Below, piece after piece: positions 9,085 through 20,212 of a DNA stretch of 54,272 bases. The notes beneath the pieces were generated by a model, which was given only the letters and a program-made list of their open reading frames with translations, searched no databases and was not told where the DNA came from. This stretch comes from Saprolegnia diclina VS20 (lineage: Eukaryota; Oomycota; Saprolegniomycetes; Saprolegniales; Saprolegniaceae): positions 347,704 to 401,975 of the forward strand of contig NW_008246090.1 in assembly GCF_000281045.1 (NCBI RefSeq), written 5' to 3'. The position numbers were made by a program, and so were the translations under genes. Positions within the stretch are counted from its first letter, which is position 1, and each line of letters starts with the position of its first letter.

Positions 9085-10632
9085 ATGGGTATCCTCTCCA
9101 AGCAAGCGCTCGAGGGCATCGCCGCGTACAAGTACAAGCCGTACGTCCATCTTCGTATCCGTCTTCTTATCGGCATCTTATTCGCGCATGGTAGCGGCCA
9201 GTACACGTGGCTGGACCTCCAGCTCAACCACTACTGGAACTTTATGGTCGAGCTCCTCCCGCTCTGGATGGCGCCCAACCTCGTGACACTCACGGGCACG
9301 ATCATCATGGCCGTCACGACCGGCTCGCTCCTCGCGATCTGCCCGCAGTTCATCGGCGCCGCGCCCGCGTGGGCCTACATCGTCTGCGGTCTCGGGCTCT
9401 TTGTCTACCAGACGCTCGACGCCATTGACGGCAAGCAGGCGCGTCGCACGGGCTCGTCAAGCCCGCTCGGCCAACTCTTTGACCACGGTCTGCGATCCAA
9501 GCGTCGCTTTAGCTTTAGCTCACATTGCACTTTTGTAGGCTGCGATGCGCTGAGCACGCTCATCAACATGTTGAGCGCGGTCGCGGCGCTCGAGCTCGGC
9601 CCGTCGTACGCGGCGTACGCGACGATCTGCACGGTCTCCGTCACCTTTTACCTCGCGCAATGGTACAGCGACTGCACATGTGCGCAATGTATGCGAATCG
9701 GACCGTAGGGAAGAGTACCACACTGGCACGATGAGCTGCGGCAATGGCTACTTTGGCGTCACCGAAGGCCAACTCGTGCTTGTCTTTGTGCACTTGCTGA
9801 CCGCGGCAGTCGGTACGACAACTTGTCTTCTTTCCTTTGGACGCTGATGGCCACGTCTTTTAGGCGGTGACTTTTGGCGCCTCGAGGTGCCCTACACGCC
9901 GTACACGTTTGCCGAAGTCCTCGTCGTCTCGTTGGTGCTGAGCAACATCATTCTTTCCTACACCAAGTATTACCTCTTCCTACTGCGAGGACGCGCTATC
10001 TCATGCATCCATAGCATCACCAACGTCTTTTACGCGCCGGCCGACCACCTCCAAGGCGAAGAGCTTGGCAACAAGCAGGTACGAGACCGAGTTGTCGCAT
10101 GTGGCAAACCCTCATGGGTTGCATTAGGTCTCCAAGGCCGTCGCGTTGGCCCAGCTCTTCCCGCCGTTCGCGGTCACGCTCGCCGGCTACCTCTTGATTG
10201 CGGCCTACCGCCCGCAGTACGATGCCTACCCGCTCCTCTTCCTCGTGCCCATTGGCCTCAGCTTTGTCATGTTCTCGGTAAGGACGGACGTGTGCTCGCG
10301 CCGGCTCAGCGCTCTGTCTAGTCGCGCATGATTGTGAGCCATATGTGCAAGGTGCCGTTCACGCCGCAGTTCCGCATCCTCTTCCCGCTCGTTGCTCTCT
10401 TGGCAGCGACGTACTCGCAGTAGGCGAAGATGCTGGCTGCGATGGCCACTCACAAGCATGTACTAGGGTCGAGGCCTTTGCGGCCGTGCCGCCGCTCGTG
10501 GCGCTGACGGGCTACTGCGGCATCGTGCTCTTCATCTACTTTCATTACATGCTCTCGGTCGTCTTTGAGATCTGCGCCCACCTCCAGATCCCGCTGCTCA
10601 CGCTCCCGGCCAAGGCGACCAAGGCCGAGTAG
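9085..10632 (+). CDS. Ethanolamine/choline phosphotransferase (CDP-alcohol type)
   Basis: Nine exons: 9085-9140, 9195-9487, 9539-9662, 9709-9812, 9864-9966, 10015-10078, 10128-10277, 10322-10419 and 10467-10632, giving 385 residues. The exon 2-3 junction completes the full CDP-alcohol phosphatidyltransferase signature: DAIDGKQAR in exon 2, then DHG continuing into CDALS. The exon 3-4 junction restores AQWEEYHTGTMSCGNGYFG, a hallmark of the CEPT1/EPT1 branch. The start MGILSKQALEGIAAYKYK is also typical. The enzyme joins CDP-ethanolamine or CDP-choline to diacylglycerol, the last step of the Kennedy pathway, in ER or Golgi membrane. Sequence alone does not settle which head group is used. The first intron is 54 bases with no stop, so unspliced reading stays open there. 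Confidence 0.9.
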
Positions 10633-10805
10633 ACAGTCCGGATACCTGCGCGCCGATCGCAGCTGGGTTTGTAATTGCCTTAACCAAGTCGGTAGGGCGT
10701 CCACATGTGGCGTGGATTGGCTAGAATATAACGCGTTGGTGGCAAAAGCATTTGATTTAAGGGAATGCGTGTGCGAAAAAAGCCAGCCATTCGCATACGT
10801 TGTTC

Positions 10806-10813
10806 TATATAAA
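10806..10813 (+). promoter_or_regulatory. TATA-like box of the tetraspanin gene
   Basis: TATATAAA lies 46 bases before the tetraspanin ATG in a 226-base intergenic region. Position and sequence fit a core promoter element. Not proven. Confidence 0.35.
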
Positions 10814-10858
10814 TTTGGACGAACGTTGGCAGCACGCCATTGCCATTTGGCTTGTAGC

Positions 10859-12012
10859 ATGTTCCACCACGACGGGTACGGCGATACGCGGCCGTCGGAC
10901 GCGCCGGGCCGGTCGGCCTACGACTTTGAGCCGTCGCAGCGGCCGAGCGTCTTCACGGGTGTCGCCAAGGTGCTCGTGATGCTCGTGAACCTCGTCTTCA
11001 TCATGCTCGCCGGCATGCTCATCTACTTTACGCTCTGGGTCAAGAACATTGGCGTCACCAAGATGTTCCAGGCCAACTACGCCTGGGTGCAGAACACGAC
11101 GTTCACTGTGCTCCTTATATTTGGCGTCGTCGTGCTCATCGTGTCGCTGCTCGGCTGCCTCGGCGCCTGGGCCCGCAACCGGTACGAGATCCTAGGGTAC
11201 CTGAGCTGAGTCGACGAAATGCTGGCTAGGCACATGCTGCTCGTGTACACGGCGGGCCTTGTCATCAACTTTTTCCTCTTTGGCGCCATCACGGTCGGCG
11301 GCTTTTACTCGTTGAGCACGGCCAACACGTGGGCCGACTCGCCGCGTACGCTCCAGGCGAAGGAAGATGTGGTCGCGAAAGAGTTCAACAAGATGTACTG
11401 CGACGGCCAAGTCGCGTACTACTGCTCGCAGGGCAGTGTGACGGCGTCGCTCGACCTCTTCCTGCAAGATGCGTCGTTAGTGGCGCTCGTGCGGCCGCTC
11501 TTTAGCCAGCTCCAGGGCTGGAACCAAGTGTGCAACTCGACGCAGATGAAGATCACCAACGTCGCGCTCGAGACAAAGCTCAACGAAACCTGCGCGCTCT
11601 GCGCCAAGTTTGACTACGCCGACTACGCCGACTTTCTCACGTGGTCCCAGACCAACTGCTCGCTCAACGCTGTCTCGACAGCCTACTGCGTCACATACCT
11701 CCAGAACACCACCAACAACTCCGCGTAGACATCGCCCGCACTGCTTTTGTGGCTCATGGTTGTACGATCGGGTAGGATCTACTTTGAAGGCGCCCCATAC
11801 GGCGAGTGCCGAGGCAGCTTCCTCAATCTCTGGAAGTCCGTGAGCCGCGTCTTGGCCTACGGAGGGCTCATCGTTGCCATCGTCTCGTACGTGGTTGATG
11901 GACGAATCATGGCGTGCTCACTTGATGCCGGCGTAGGCTCTCGATCTTGATCACGTCCCTGGCGCTGCGACGGACCGTACTCGAGACCTCCAAGAACAGC
12001 ATCATTCAGTGA
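10859..12012 (+). CDS. Tetraspanin-like four-helix membrane protein
   Basis: Four exons, 10859-11196, 11230-11724, 11776-11886 and 11937-12012, give 339 residues. Four membrane helices are seen: VLVMLVNLVFIMLAGMLIYF, VLLIFGVVVLIVSLLGCLGA, LLVYTAGLVINFFLFGAI, and a last one near LIVAIVSLSILITSL just before the C-terminus. The large loop between helices 3 and 4 (about 180 residues) has several cysteines, including NETCALC and a later YGEC, and several NxT/S sites. This is tetraspanin topology. The classic CCG motif of the large loop is missing; a CALC sequence is the nearest equivalent. Tetraspanins organise membrane protein patches. The first intron is only 33 bases, the shortest in the window, so its limits are the weakest point of the model. 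Confidence 0.75.
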
Positions 12013-12412
12013 GCTCCAGGCTGTAAGTGGTGCGCCATCGGGCGTTGACAATAGCTTAATCATCACTTGCTGAGGATGAGACAGATGGTGTGGACGAGTT
12101 GACCGTAGCATCTCACACATATACACGCTCTGTGACCTCGTGGTCCTTGGTGATAGCATATCGTCACGTACGTTGCCATCGTACTTGGCGCTATGCATGC
12201 TACCAGTGGCACCAAACTCGGACTGGGATCGCACGGCTCGCCAATGCGACAGAACTTGGACTTGGACGTAAGAGTTGACTGGCAAATATTAAATGTGACA
12301 GGTTATCGAAGAAAAGGGTACCTAAATATATGTATTGAAAGAGGTATTGGATTACAGAGGTGGCCAGGTTTTGGATCAGTTTTTTGCGTTCATTCCCAAC
12401 GTCGGCGAGATC
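12013..12412. other. Intergenic: golgin promoter region
   Basis: 400 bases between the tetraspanin stop and the golgin start. AT-rich near 12290-12350. No gene, repeat or RNA recognised. Confidence 0.55.
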
Positions 12413-14551
12413 ATGGCGTCGTGGCTCAGCACGTCGCTCCAGCGCGCGGGCGAGCTCCTCGAGTCGGTCGACCAGAAGGCCGCTGGGAAGCTCAAGCCGA
12501 TCGCAGGTACGCCGCCGTCCATGGGCCTTGCGCGGCTCAAGCAACCATCGCGTCTAGAGGATCGGCTGCGCAAATCTCGCCACGACGAAGCAGGTGCGCA
12601 TGGTCATCGGCGTTGTGGCCGGTGCGTTACGGTGCGCCACTAGGTGCAGACGAGACGCGCATGAACGAGGCCGATGCGCGGGTACAGCTACGATCGCCTG
12701 CGTTCTCATTTCTTCAATCGTGCCTCCTAGAGTGAGAGTGGCTTTGGCCCACGGGCCTTGTCGCATGCGAGCTTGGCGCCGGCAAGCGCGTTGGGCGAGG
12801 TCCCCGAGTCCGACTCGTACTCGGAGTGGAGCGAAGTGGAGAACGAGAGCAACAGCGGTCTTATCATGGAAGACATGCCGCTGTCGTCGTCGTCGTCGCG
12901 GTCGCTGGCGCCGCTGCACTCGCCGCCAAGCCGGGGCCCCGACCTCCCGCTCTCCAAGAACGAAACCACACGGTGCGTCGCCTTTGCCAGGAAGAGGGTG
13001 CAAAGACTGCGAATTTAGGCTACGCAAAGAAAACGCAAAGCTCAAGGCCGACTTGGTCGCGGTCGAGCGCCACTTGGCGACGAGCCACGAGCGGTACCGC
13101 GTGTGCGAAGACGAACTCGACGCGCTCGACAAGGAGTGCACGGCCAAGATCACCTCGCTCGAGACCGAGGTTGTCGGCGTCGTCGCGCTTGCGATGGCTC
13201 ATGGCGCGTGGTAGATTGCAACGCTCAAGCAAGAAAAGGCCAGTGACGAAGAAGGCTTTACGACCGCACTGGCCATGAAAGACGGTCACATTCAAGCCAT
13301 CCAGGCCGATCTCGACAGAGCCAAAACGGCGCACGCAGCGTACTCGCAGGCTCTCTATACCGATCTGTCGCTCAGGTTGATCCTACGATAGACAACAAGC
13401 CGACCTCGACGCGGTGCGTCACGCCCTCGCCGAGATCCGAAACAACAAGGACCAGGCGTGGACCCAAGCGGCGAGGTAGTCGAATCTCAATGTTTCAACT
13501 TGATATGAACACGTACGAATAGCGGCGAGGCCCGCGTCCACGAACAGCTGCTCTCGGCGCAGGTCGAGCTCAAAGAGGCGCAAACGCTCATCGCATCGCT
13601 CAAGAAGGACCACGCCGACGCCAAGCAGTCGATGTACGCGCGGCAGTGCCAGCTCGAAGCCACGAACGCGCAGCTGACGCAAGACGTCGCCGCACTCGAG
13701 CGTCAACTCGGCGACAAGTCGACCACCGTACGCTGCCGCCTCGTCTCTATCGCTCGAAAGTACGACGTAGGTGGCGACGCTGCACCCTGCGCCGGTGCAC
13801 GCGGAATTGCAGCAGACAGCACACGCGTTGGCCGCGGCCAAGAAGGCGCTTTACGAAGAAACGCGGAAGGCGCAGTTGCACGAGCAGGAAGTGGCGACCT
13901 TCCGCCGCGAGCTCACGCTGCTGCAAGGCACGCTGCTCGAGAAGGACCGCCAGCACACCGAGGCGCTTCAGACAGCGCTAAAGCAAGCGACGAAGCCGTC
14001 GCCTGTCGTCGCTGTCGAGCCCCGACGCTCGTCGTCGATCGCCGACGACGACGTCGCACACAAGAGCCAGCTCCAAGCCATGACGCACCGCCTCTTGGAG
14101 AAGCAAGAACAGCTTGACGGCCTTCGCGGTCGCTACGCGTCGCTCGAGATGCGCTTCAATGAGCTCCGGGCGCACAAAGAGGTACAACAGTGGCATCACG
14201 AGCAAAGAACAGGGCGTCACGCGTGCGTAGACGTCGCTGGATCTCGAGGCGGGCCGCAAGCGCGGGTTGCCCGTGTACCAGAACACACATCGACCACAGC
14301 ACAATCGTGTCTTGAATGCAGGTATGCGGGGAGTATGCTCGGTGCTGTGATTCACGCAGATTTGGCTAGTTGGCGCCGTGGACAAGCAGTTGTTTCTCTT
14401 CGGACGCTTCCTTCGAGCGTATCCCGCAGCCCGCGTGGCGTGTGTGTGCTACTTGGTGCTGCTACACCTCTGGGCCTTTGTGATTTTGAGCTTCCACACA
14501 AGTCATTTGAACGACGAGATGCTGCACCAAAAAGCGACGCCGTCCAAGTAG
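12413..14551 (+). CDS. GOLGA5: Golgin-84 homologue (Golgi coiled-coil tether)
   Basis: Exons 12413-12506, 12558-12593, 12644-12681, 12731-12972, 13019-13169, 13215-13339, 13392-13475, 13523-13727, 13771-14181, about 14231-14308 and 14360-14551. The product is about 551 residues. Both ends identify it. The N-terminus MASWLSTSLQRAGELLESVD matches the amphipathic start of golgin-84. The C-terminus runs VDKQLFLFGRFLRAYPAARV, then a membrane helix (CYLVLLHLWAFVILS) and a short tail, the family signature. Between them lie an acidic-serine linker and about 350 residues of coiled coil. Golgin-84 is a tail-anchored tether for intra-Golgi COPI vesicles. The donor of the last intron is uncertain: 14273 (intron of 87 bases, product 539 residues) or 14309 (51 bases). 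Confidence 0.85.
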
Positions 14552-15091
14552 GACACGATATGTACAAGACCTTAACTACTTAGCGTTGCTATACATCTTT
14601 GTCTTGGGGTATTGCGTCCAGGGCGGGACGATGGTCATCAGAGTCAACCTCCCGGTCGTCCCACCGACTAGCTCTGCATTTAGACACTGCTGCACTAGTC
14701 GTGGCCATCGCAAAGGCTTCCGCCACAGTGTATATCCCAATGATCTACAATGAACTTACTCTTCCGTCGTCCATGGTGGTAGTTAGTTAGTTGGAGTTAG
14801 TCGCTAGCGTGCTATTTCGTGTTGCGTGTTTAGTGAAGCGGGTGTCACGTCGACGCGACGCGCCAAGGTGCGAGTGTCGCGCTCGTCCTGCCTCAAAAAG
14901 CCGACCGGAAATCTCACTTGATCTCTAAAAAGGACTTTTTGCTTTCCGGTAGGATATTGTGTCCGAATTCTAACTTTGTTGCACCAGCCGTTTCAGCCTT
15001 TATATAGGTTTTTGTATGCTCTCCGGCTTTGGTCCGGGCTTACGAAACGGATGCCACTCGAAATCCGAACGATTAGTTGGCTTTTCGCAGC
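14552..15091. other. Intergenic with TATA-like site
   Basis: 540 bases. A repeated TTAG/TTGGAGTTAG tract lies near 14780. TATATA at 15001-15006 is 86 bases before the next ATG and is a plausible promoter element. No gene recognised. Confidence 0.5.
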
Positions 15092-16006
15092 ATGGCCGCG
15101 CTGTACAGCCTCGCCGACAAGTCGGTGAACGGCGAGTCGCCAGAGCTGACGTGGCTGCGCCGCTGCCTGCCCATCTTCGTGCAGCCCAAGGTCGACCTCG
15201 AGAATGAGAACCACCTGATCAAGATCCTGTATGCATTCGAGCGCCATGGCTCGACGGGCCAGCTCCACTGCAAGCTCTGCATCATCTTTGCGGGCGAGTC
15301 GTCGTACAACCGCGGCGACGAGCGCAAGCACAATGGCTTTGCCACGCTCTTGTACCGGTCCTTCAACCGCCACGCGTACGAGCGCACGGCCGACATCAAC
15401 TACCTTGAGTTCAGAGGCGTCGACTTGACGCCACAGTCGGTCCGGCCCTGGAACAGTATTTATACCGGCGATCACTCGGGCGTACGACGTGCTTGCATGG
15501 AGGCTACGTAACTAGCTCATGCGTTCTCGTGCGTTTAGAACCAACGATGGGCCCAAGGCGACAAGCGCAACATCTGCAACTGGTTCTCGCTCATGTACCA
15601 TTACCAAATGGACGTCGTCTTTGAGGAGTGGCACTGCGAAGGCGCGCGCCCGCGCATCTACCTCAACACATGCAACCACATGGTGGGCGAGGTCGACAAC
15701 AACCCGAGTCTCGAGAAGCACGACTGGGCCAACTACCCGTTTCAGGAAGGCGACGCCAACGACGCGCTCACGTGGGTCAAGGACAACGTCCCGACCAAGT
15801 TCAACTTGTACTCGTACTGCTGCTGTTGTTTTGCGCGCAACGGAGGCGGCGTCTGCGACCGCCACGTCATTTCCAAGGCCCCCGGCCACGACAAGCTGTC
15901 GCAAACACGCGACATTGACCACTACGTTCTCTACGGCGGCGCCACGCCCGTGGACCTCCCGGCACCCAAGGCAGTCAAGAAGCTCAAGGAGAAGCGCGGG
16001 TATTAA
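15092..16006 (+). CDS. Unknown protein, 285 residues
   Basis: Two exons, 15092-15481 and 15539-16006, phase 0, intron 57 bases. The translation has strong host codon bias and ordered composition, but I do not recognise the family. It contains a histidine- and cysteine-containing segment (QLHCKLCIIFAGESSYNRGD), a tryptophan-rich core (NQRWAQGDKRNICNWFSLMY), a motif NTCNHMVGEVDNNP, and an unusual cysteine run (SYCCCCFARNGGGVCD) near residue 225. The last 20 residues are lysine-rich. No signal peptide or membrane helix is evident, so a cytosolic or nuclear place is likely. It may be an oomycete-specific family. Confidence 0.65.
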
Positions 16007-16176
16007 CATCGGCATGAATACAGTTGCGCTTCATATGTTCATCGTCGTCGGCTGCCGGCGGCGCTCGGCTTGCGTCGAAAGATCCGGTCGAGGCCATTGG
16101 TTTAAAAAAGTCGAATATACTGAAATGCAGCCAATGGGCTCGTAGTTTCCAATTTCGAAATGCGTAGTTTCGACCA

Positions 16177-19100
16177 ATGGCCTTTCAGTTGGAAGCTCGC
16201 GATCTTTGCACTTTCGAAATCGTCGGTTCGCTGGCAGGAGAGATGGAGTTCCTTCGGCAACTCAGCTCGTACATCGGCGGCGGACCCGCCGAGGTCGAAG
16301 AAACGGAAGAGCAGCGCTTCCAGCGCGAGCGCCGCCAGGCCAAGCTGCGCATGCTTAGCCGCAGCCAGCGCGGTGTGATCCTCGACGACCTCAAGGCGTC
16401 CGTGACCGAGGTCTTCCAGCTTCTCGCCGAGAGCCAAAAGCAAGTGAACCAAGCCACAATCGCATCGTCGACGATGGAAAGCGTCGACGACAACAACAAG
16501 AAGGTGCTCATCCTCAACGACGACATCCCCGCTGTCTCGAAACTCTGCGCGAACCTCGACCGGTGTTTCTCTCATGGCCTCCGCCGCGTCGAGAACGACG
16601 AGACGCAAAGCGTCAAGTTCTTCGGCCTCCTGAAATGGACGTGCACGCGGCTCGGCGCGATTCACCAGCAGCGCATGGCCCATGGCGTCGACGGTGCCGG
16701 CAGCGCCAACCTCTCCAAGCAAGCGGTCCAGCTTGCGACGTCGTCGCTCGAGCCCGAGCTGCCGCGCAATGTCCGCGGCTTTCTCGCATGCGTCCGCACG
16801 GCCAACAATCTCTCCAACGTCCAGCAAGACGAAGGGAAGGCGCGCGCGTTCATTCGCCAAGCGCTCAACACGCACATCTTTCTCGAGTGCATGCGCGTGA
16901 CGCTCAACGAGGCCAACGACGACCTCCTCATGTCCTACTTTACCGAGTACGCGCTCTTTCGCCAAAAGGTATTATCAACGTTTCAAGTTGATAGCTCAAT
17001 GGGGGAATGCGGCGTAGGAAGAAATCGCTACGTTCTTGTCGCTTCTCGACGGCCTCGATACGCTCTCGTTCGGGTTTATGGTCAACGACATGCGTCTCGA
17101 CTTGTCGCCGGACATTCAGCCCTTCAACACGCCGCTGCCAAAGCCTGTGCCGCAGATCGCCGAGGCGCCGCCAGCCGAGCTCATCGACCCCGAAGACATG
17201 ATCCAGGGCCGCGTCCGGCTCTCGGGCGAAGACTACGAGTGCAACCTCCTTGCGAGTAAGCTCATGTCGCATCGGCAGCTCAACGCCAAGTTTGACACGT
17301 CCAACAACGGCAACCCGCTCGCCGACGTCCTCAAGCGGGCCAAGACGAGCCAAGCATTGGACGATGCGACGTCGGCCGTGCTGCGCTTTCTCGAGATTGG
17401 CTTACCCGAGTACGACGTCTTTGGCGCACCGCTCCTCGAAGTGGTCTGCAACCCATTCCTCTGTGGCTTGGCGCGCTTCGACACGGCGCTCGGGCTCCCC
17501 GATGTCGTCGAAGCGTGTGTGTGCTACCTGCACCGCAAGCTGGCGACGCCGGGGCTCTTTCAAGTCCACTTGGCGTCCGAGCACGTCCTCGACCTGCGCG
17601 ACGCGATCGAAGAGCTCGGTGGCTTCCACAAGAGCATGGCGATCGATCCGCACGAGGTCATCTCGGTGCTGCTGCAGTACCTCTGGGAGCTCCCGGAAGC
17701 ACTCTTGACCGAAGACCGCCTCGATGCTTTCGTTTCCATTGGCAAGAACATGGCCATGGATGAAGTGACGCAGGTCAAGAGCCTCCGCGCCCTCGTGAAC
17801 GACCTCCCGTGGTACGTCAAGCCGCTTCTCGAGCGTCTTCTGCACCTCTTTGCCCGTGCGTTCACGCCCGAGTTTCAACACAAGAGCGGGCTCGAACTGC
17901 ACACGTTGTCGCTGCTCTTAGCGCCCATCTTGCTTCGTCCGACACGCAGCTTTCGCTTCTCCGAGCTCGACGAACCAGCGTTCCGGCGCTTCCCGCTTGC
18001 TGGGCACATCCCTATCAAGCATCGGTTTCCTTCCAATGTACGCGATACGTCCTACATGCCGGTGTTTGACAGACGATGGGTGTAGCTCTACAGCGAGTAC
18101 CCGAGCGAAGAGGCCGAGCGCATGGCGTCCGAAGTCCAGGCGCTGCGCAAGCTCAAGCAGCAGGCCGAAGACGGCGCACTCGTGCTCGAGCTTCTCATCA
18201 CGCACCAAGACGCCATTTTGCGCGACATTCGCGACGAGATGGCGACGCATCGCGCGGCGCTTGAGGTCAAGGTCGGCCACATGGAGAAGGTTCGGCTGCG
18301 CCTCGCCGAGCGCATTGACGTCACCAAGCCGTACCACGTGTCGCTCCTCCGGACGCTCTGGAGCGGTCTCCTCCCGCTTGACGAGACTGCTTCCGACTAT
18401 AATGCCAACCTCGCGCTCGAGAAGGCCGAGTCAGTGGATGTGACCGCGCTATTGCATTCGTCGCGCTGGCTCGCAAGCGGGTTCCACACCAAGGACCCGC
18501 TCGGCGGCTTCCGCGGCGGCGGCTTGCTCTCGCTCGAGTGCCTCGCGTTCTTTGTCCACGAGTACAAGGAAAAGGCGCAGGTACGACAATGTGTCCACTT
18601 TGCATTCGGACAATGTAATGGGGAGTAGAACATGATGACGCGCAATGCGCAGCCGGGCGGGAGCCGGTATCCGTTTCCTGTCGCGGCCATCAACGTCATG
18701 CGCATGCTCATCAAGCTCCTCATGCTCGACCAAGTGCCCGCGAGCAGCTCAAAGCTCATCCTGCACGCCGAGACGGGCGTCGACACGGTGCTGCAGATGC
18801 AAGTGGCCGAGCGCGTGTCGCGTACGCCGTTCTGGAAGGTCTTTGACGAAGAGCATGCGTTCGAGAAGCTCTTCTCGATGTCGTTCATGGTGCTCGACTT
18901 GCACTGGCTCCGGTCGGGCGCCACGCAGATGGGCTTCAACCCCGTACGTCTTGGTGTTGCGAGAGCAATGAAGTCGATGTATGTGGTGTTAGGTGTTGGA
19001 CACGACCCGTCGGCAAATGGGCTGGCTCCTCGAGCAAGCGCCGCGGTCCATTGACGAGATGTGGACCTTGTGGATGCAAGTCCGCGAGCAGCAGGTCAAG

Positions 19101-19394
19101 AAGGTACCTGCGTCGTCATCGTCGTCGTCGGCAGGCAACCAACCGGCGCACTCGGACCCGCTTCTGCTTGACGAGACGGCCATGTTGGTCGAGACGGCGC
19201 TGGATGAAGAGGCGCTCGCGGACCAAATGATGCTCAACCTCAAGCAAAAGGACAAGGACCGCATGGCGAGCCAGGCCAAGTACTTGGAAGAGAAGCTGGC
19301 GGCGCTCGAGACGACGTCGTTCCCAGAGTACTGCGATGACAACATCGCCAAGCTCACGGCCCTCGACATCAACGAGACGCTCGAATCGCTCTAG
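16177..19394 (+). CDS. RUN-RhoGAP-ELMO multidomain GTPase regulator
   Basis: Five exons, 16177-16968, 17018-18037, 18086-18580, 18629-18943 and 18993-19394, give 1007 residues. Residues about 100-300 form a RUN domain (CANLDRCFSHGL, GKARAFIRQALN, ALFRQKEE, then a leucine-rich stretch). About 415-590 is a RhoGAP fold (DVVEACVCYLHRK, LDLRDAIEELG, LPEALLTEDRLDAF, LHTLSLLLAPILLRP). About 695-880 is an ELMO domain (LRTLWSGLLPLDE, SRWLASGFHTKDP, FRGGGLLSLECLAFF). Where RhoGAPs have the arginine finger (GIFR) this one has GLFQ with Q446, so Rho-GAP catalysis is doubtful. The ELMO-domain arginine in FRG is kept. RUN domains usually bind Rab/Rap GTPases; ELMOD proteins act as Arf/Arl GAPs. The product may link three GTPase systems. 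An alternative start is the Met at 16243. Confidence 0.85.
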
Positions 19395-19436
19395 GATTTA
19401 CTTTTGCTCGCGAGTTTCAACTTGATACTTTTTTTC

Positions 19437-20036
19437 TTAATCGTATTGCTGCCGCAATTGCATCTCGGTCTCCGACTTCCAGCCGCGAAAGTCGCTGCCA
19501 ATCCCCGACTGACCCTTTAGCCGCTGCGCCTTGACACGGTCTTTGCCCGATGGTTTGTCGTCGGCCTTGCGCTTGGATGGGGCGGCGGTCGCTGGCTGGC
19601 CGCGCGTCCGCTTCTTGGGCATGCTCCGTGTCGGCGACGAGAGCCCTGGAAACTCTTCGATGCTGTTGACAATACGGCCTTTCGGCGACGTAGGTTGGTT
19701 GGACAGTGGCGCTGCTGCATCGCGGTCGTCGTCTGCGTCGTCGTCGTCGTTGCCGGCGACGCGCTTCTCCTCGACGTCAAAGACGTTCATCGTAGCGGCG
19801 ACGGGCTTCTCCTCGACGTCAAAGACGTTCATCGTAGCGGCGACGGGCTTGTCCAGAAAGGTCGGGCGCTGTGTGGTCGCAAAGACATCGTCGACCGACG
19901 GCAGCGCGATGCCAGATTGCTTGGCCACCGCACGGGGCGCCGTCGTTGGCGCGGCTTCGTCGTCGCTGCTGCTGCTGTCGCTGTACTCGGCGCCGAGGAG
20001 GGCCGACATGGGGCTGCTAGTGGAACTGGATGCCAT
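19437..20036 (-). CDS. Small disordered protein, possible C1orf52/UPF0690-like
   Basis: 199 residues, single exon, rich in serine, aspartate and lysine. Near residue 45 it has LPSVDDVFATTQRPTFLDKP, which resembles the LPxxDELFRSVTRPAFL segment of the animal C1orf52 family. That is the only basis for the comparison, so it is weak. A 14-residue unit (VAATMNVFDVEEKP) occurs twice in tandem. The C-terminus (GIGSDFRGWKSETEMQLRQQ) looks ordered and may be the conserved part. A lysine-arginine cluster around residues 140-180 suggests nuclear localisation. It is divergent from TFIIF alpha, with a 176-base shared promoter. Confidence 0.6.
   Translation of the reverse strand: MASSSTSSPMSALLGAEYSDSSSSDDEAAPTTAPRAVAKQSGIALPSVDDVFATTQRPTFLDKPVAATMNVFDVEEKPVAATMNVFDVEEKRVAGNDDDDADDDRDAAAPLSNQPTSPKGRIVNSIEEFPGLSSPTRSMPKKRTRGQPATAAPSKRKADDKPSGKDRVKAQRLKGQSGIGSDFRGWKSETEMQLRQQYD
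19764..19847. repeat. In-frame 42-bp tandem duplication
   Basis: Two exact copies (19764-19805 and 19806-19847) inside the small disordered protein, encoding the repeated 14-residue unit. The period is a multiple of three, so the frame is kept. Confidence 0.9.
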
Positions 20037-20212
20037 TGGTGTAAAAAAGGATCCACCGCCGACTTATGGCCAATCAAAACGAATGAGAATGGTTGTCCGG
20101 ACGTGTACGTGGCATGATTGGCAGATAATCAATTAACCGGACGCCATTTTGGCAAACCACAGACAAGGCCAGTGTTCGTTTTGCGAAGCCGAGCCCAAGC
20201 CAGACGAAGAGC

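Noticed and set aside
9141-9194. Reading the first phosphotransferase intron as coding
   Set aside because: It has no stop, but removing it restores the family sequence from the YKY motif into GQYTWLD; the retained version inserts an unrelated hydrophobic stretch.
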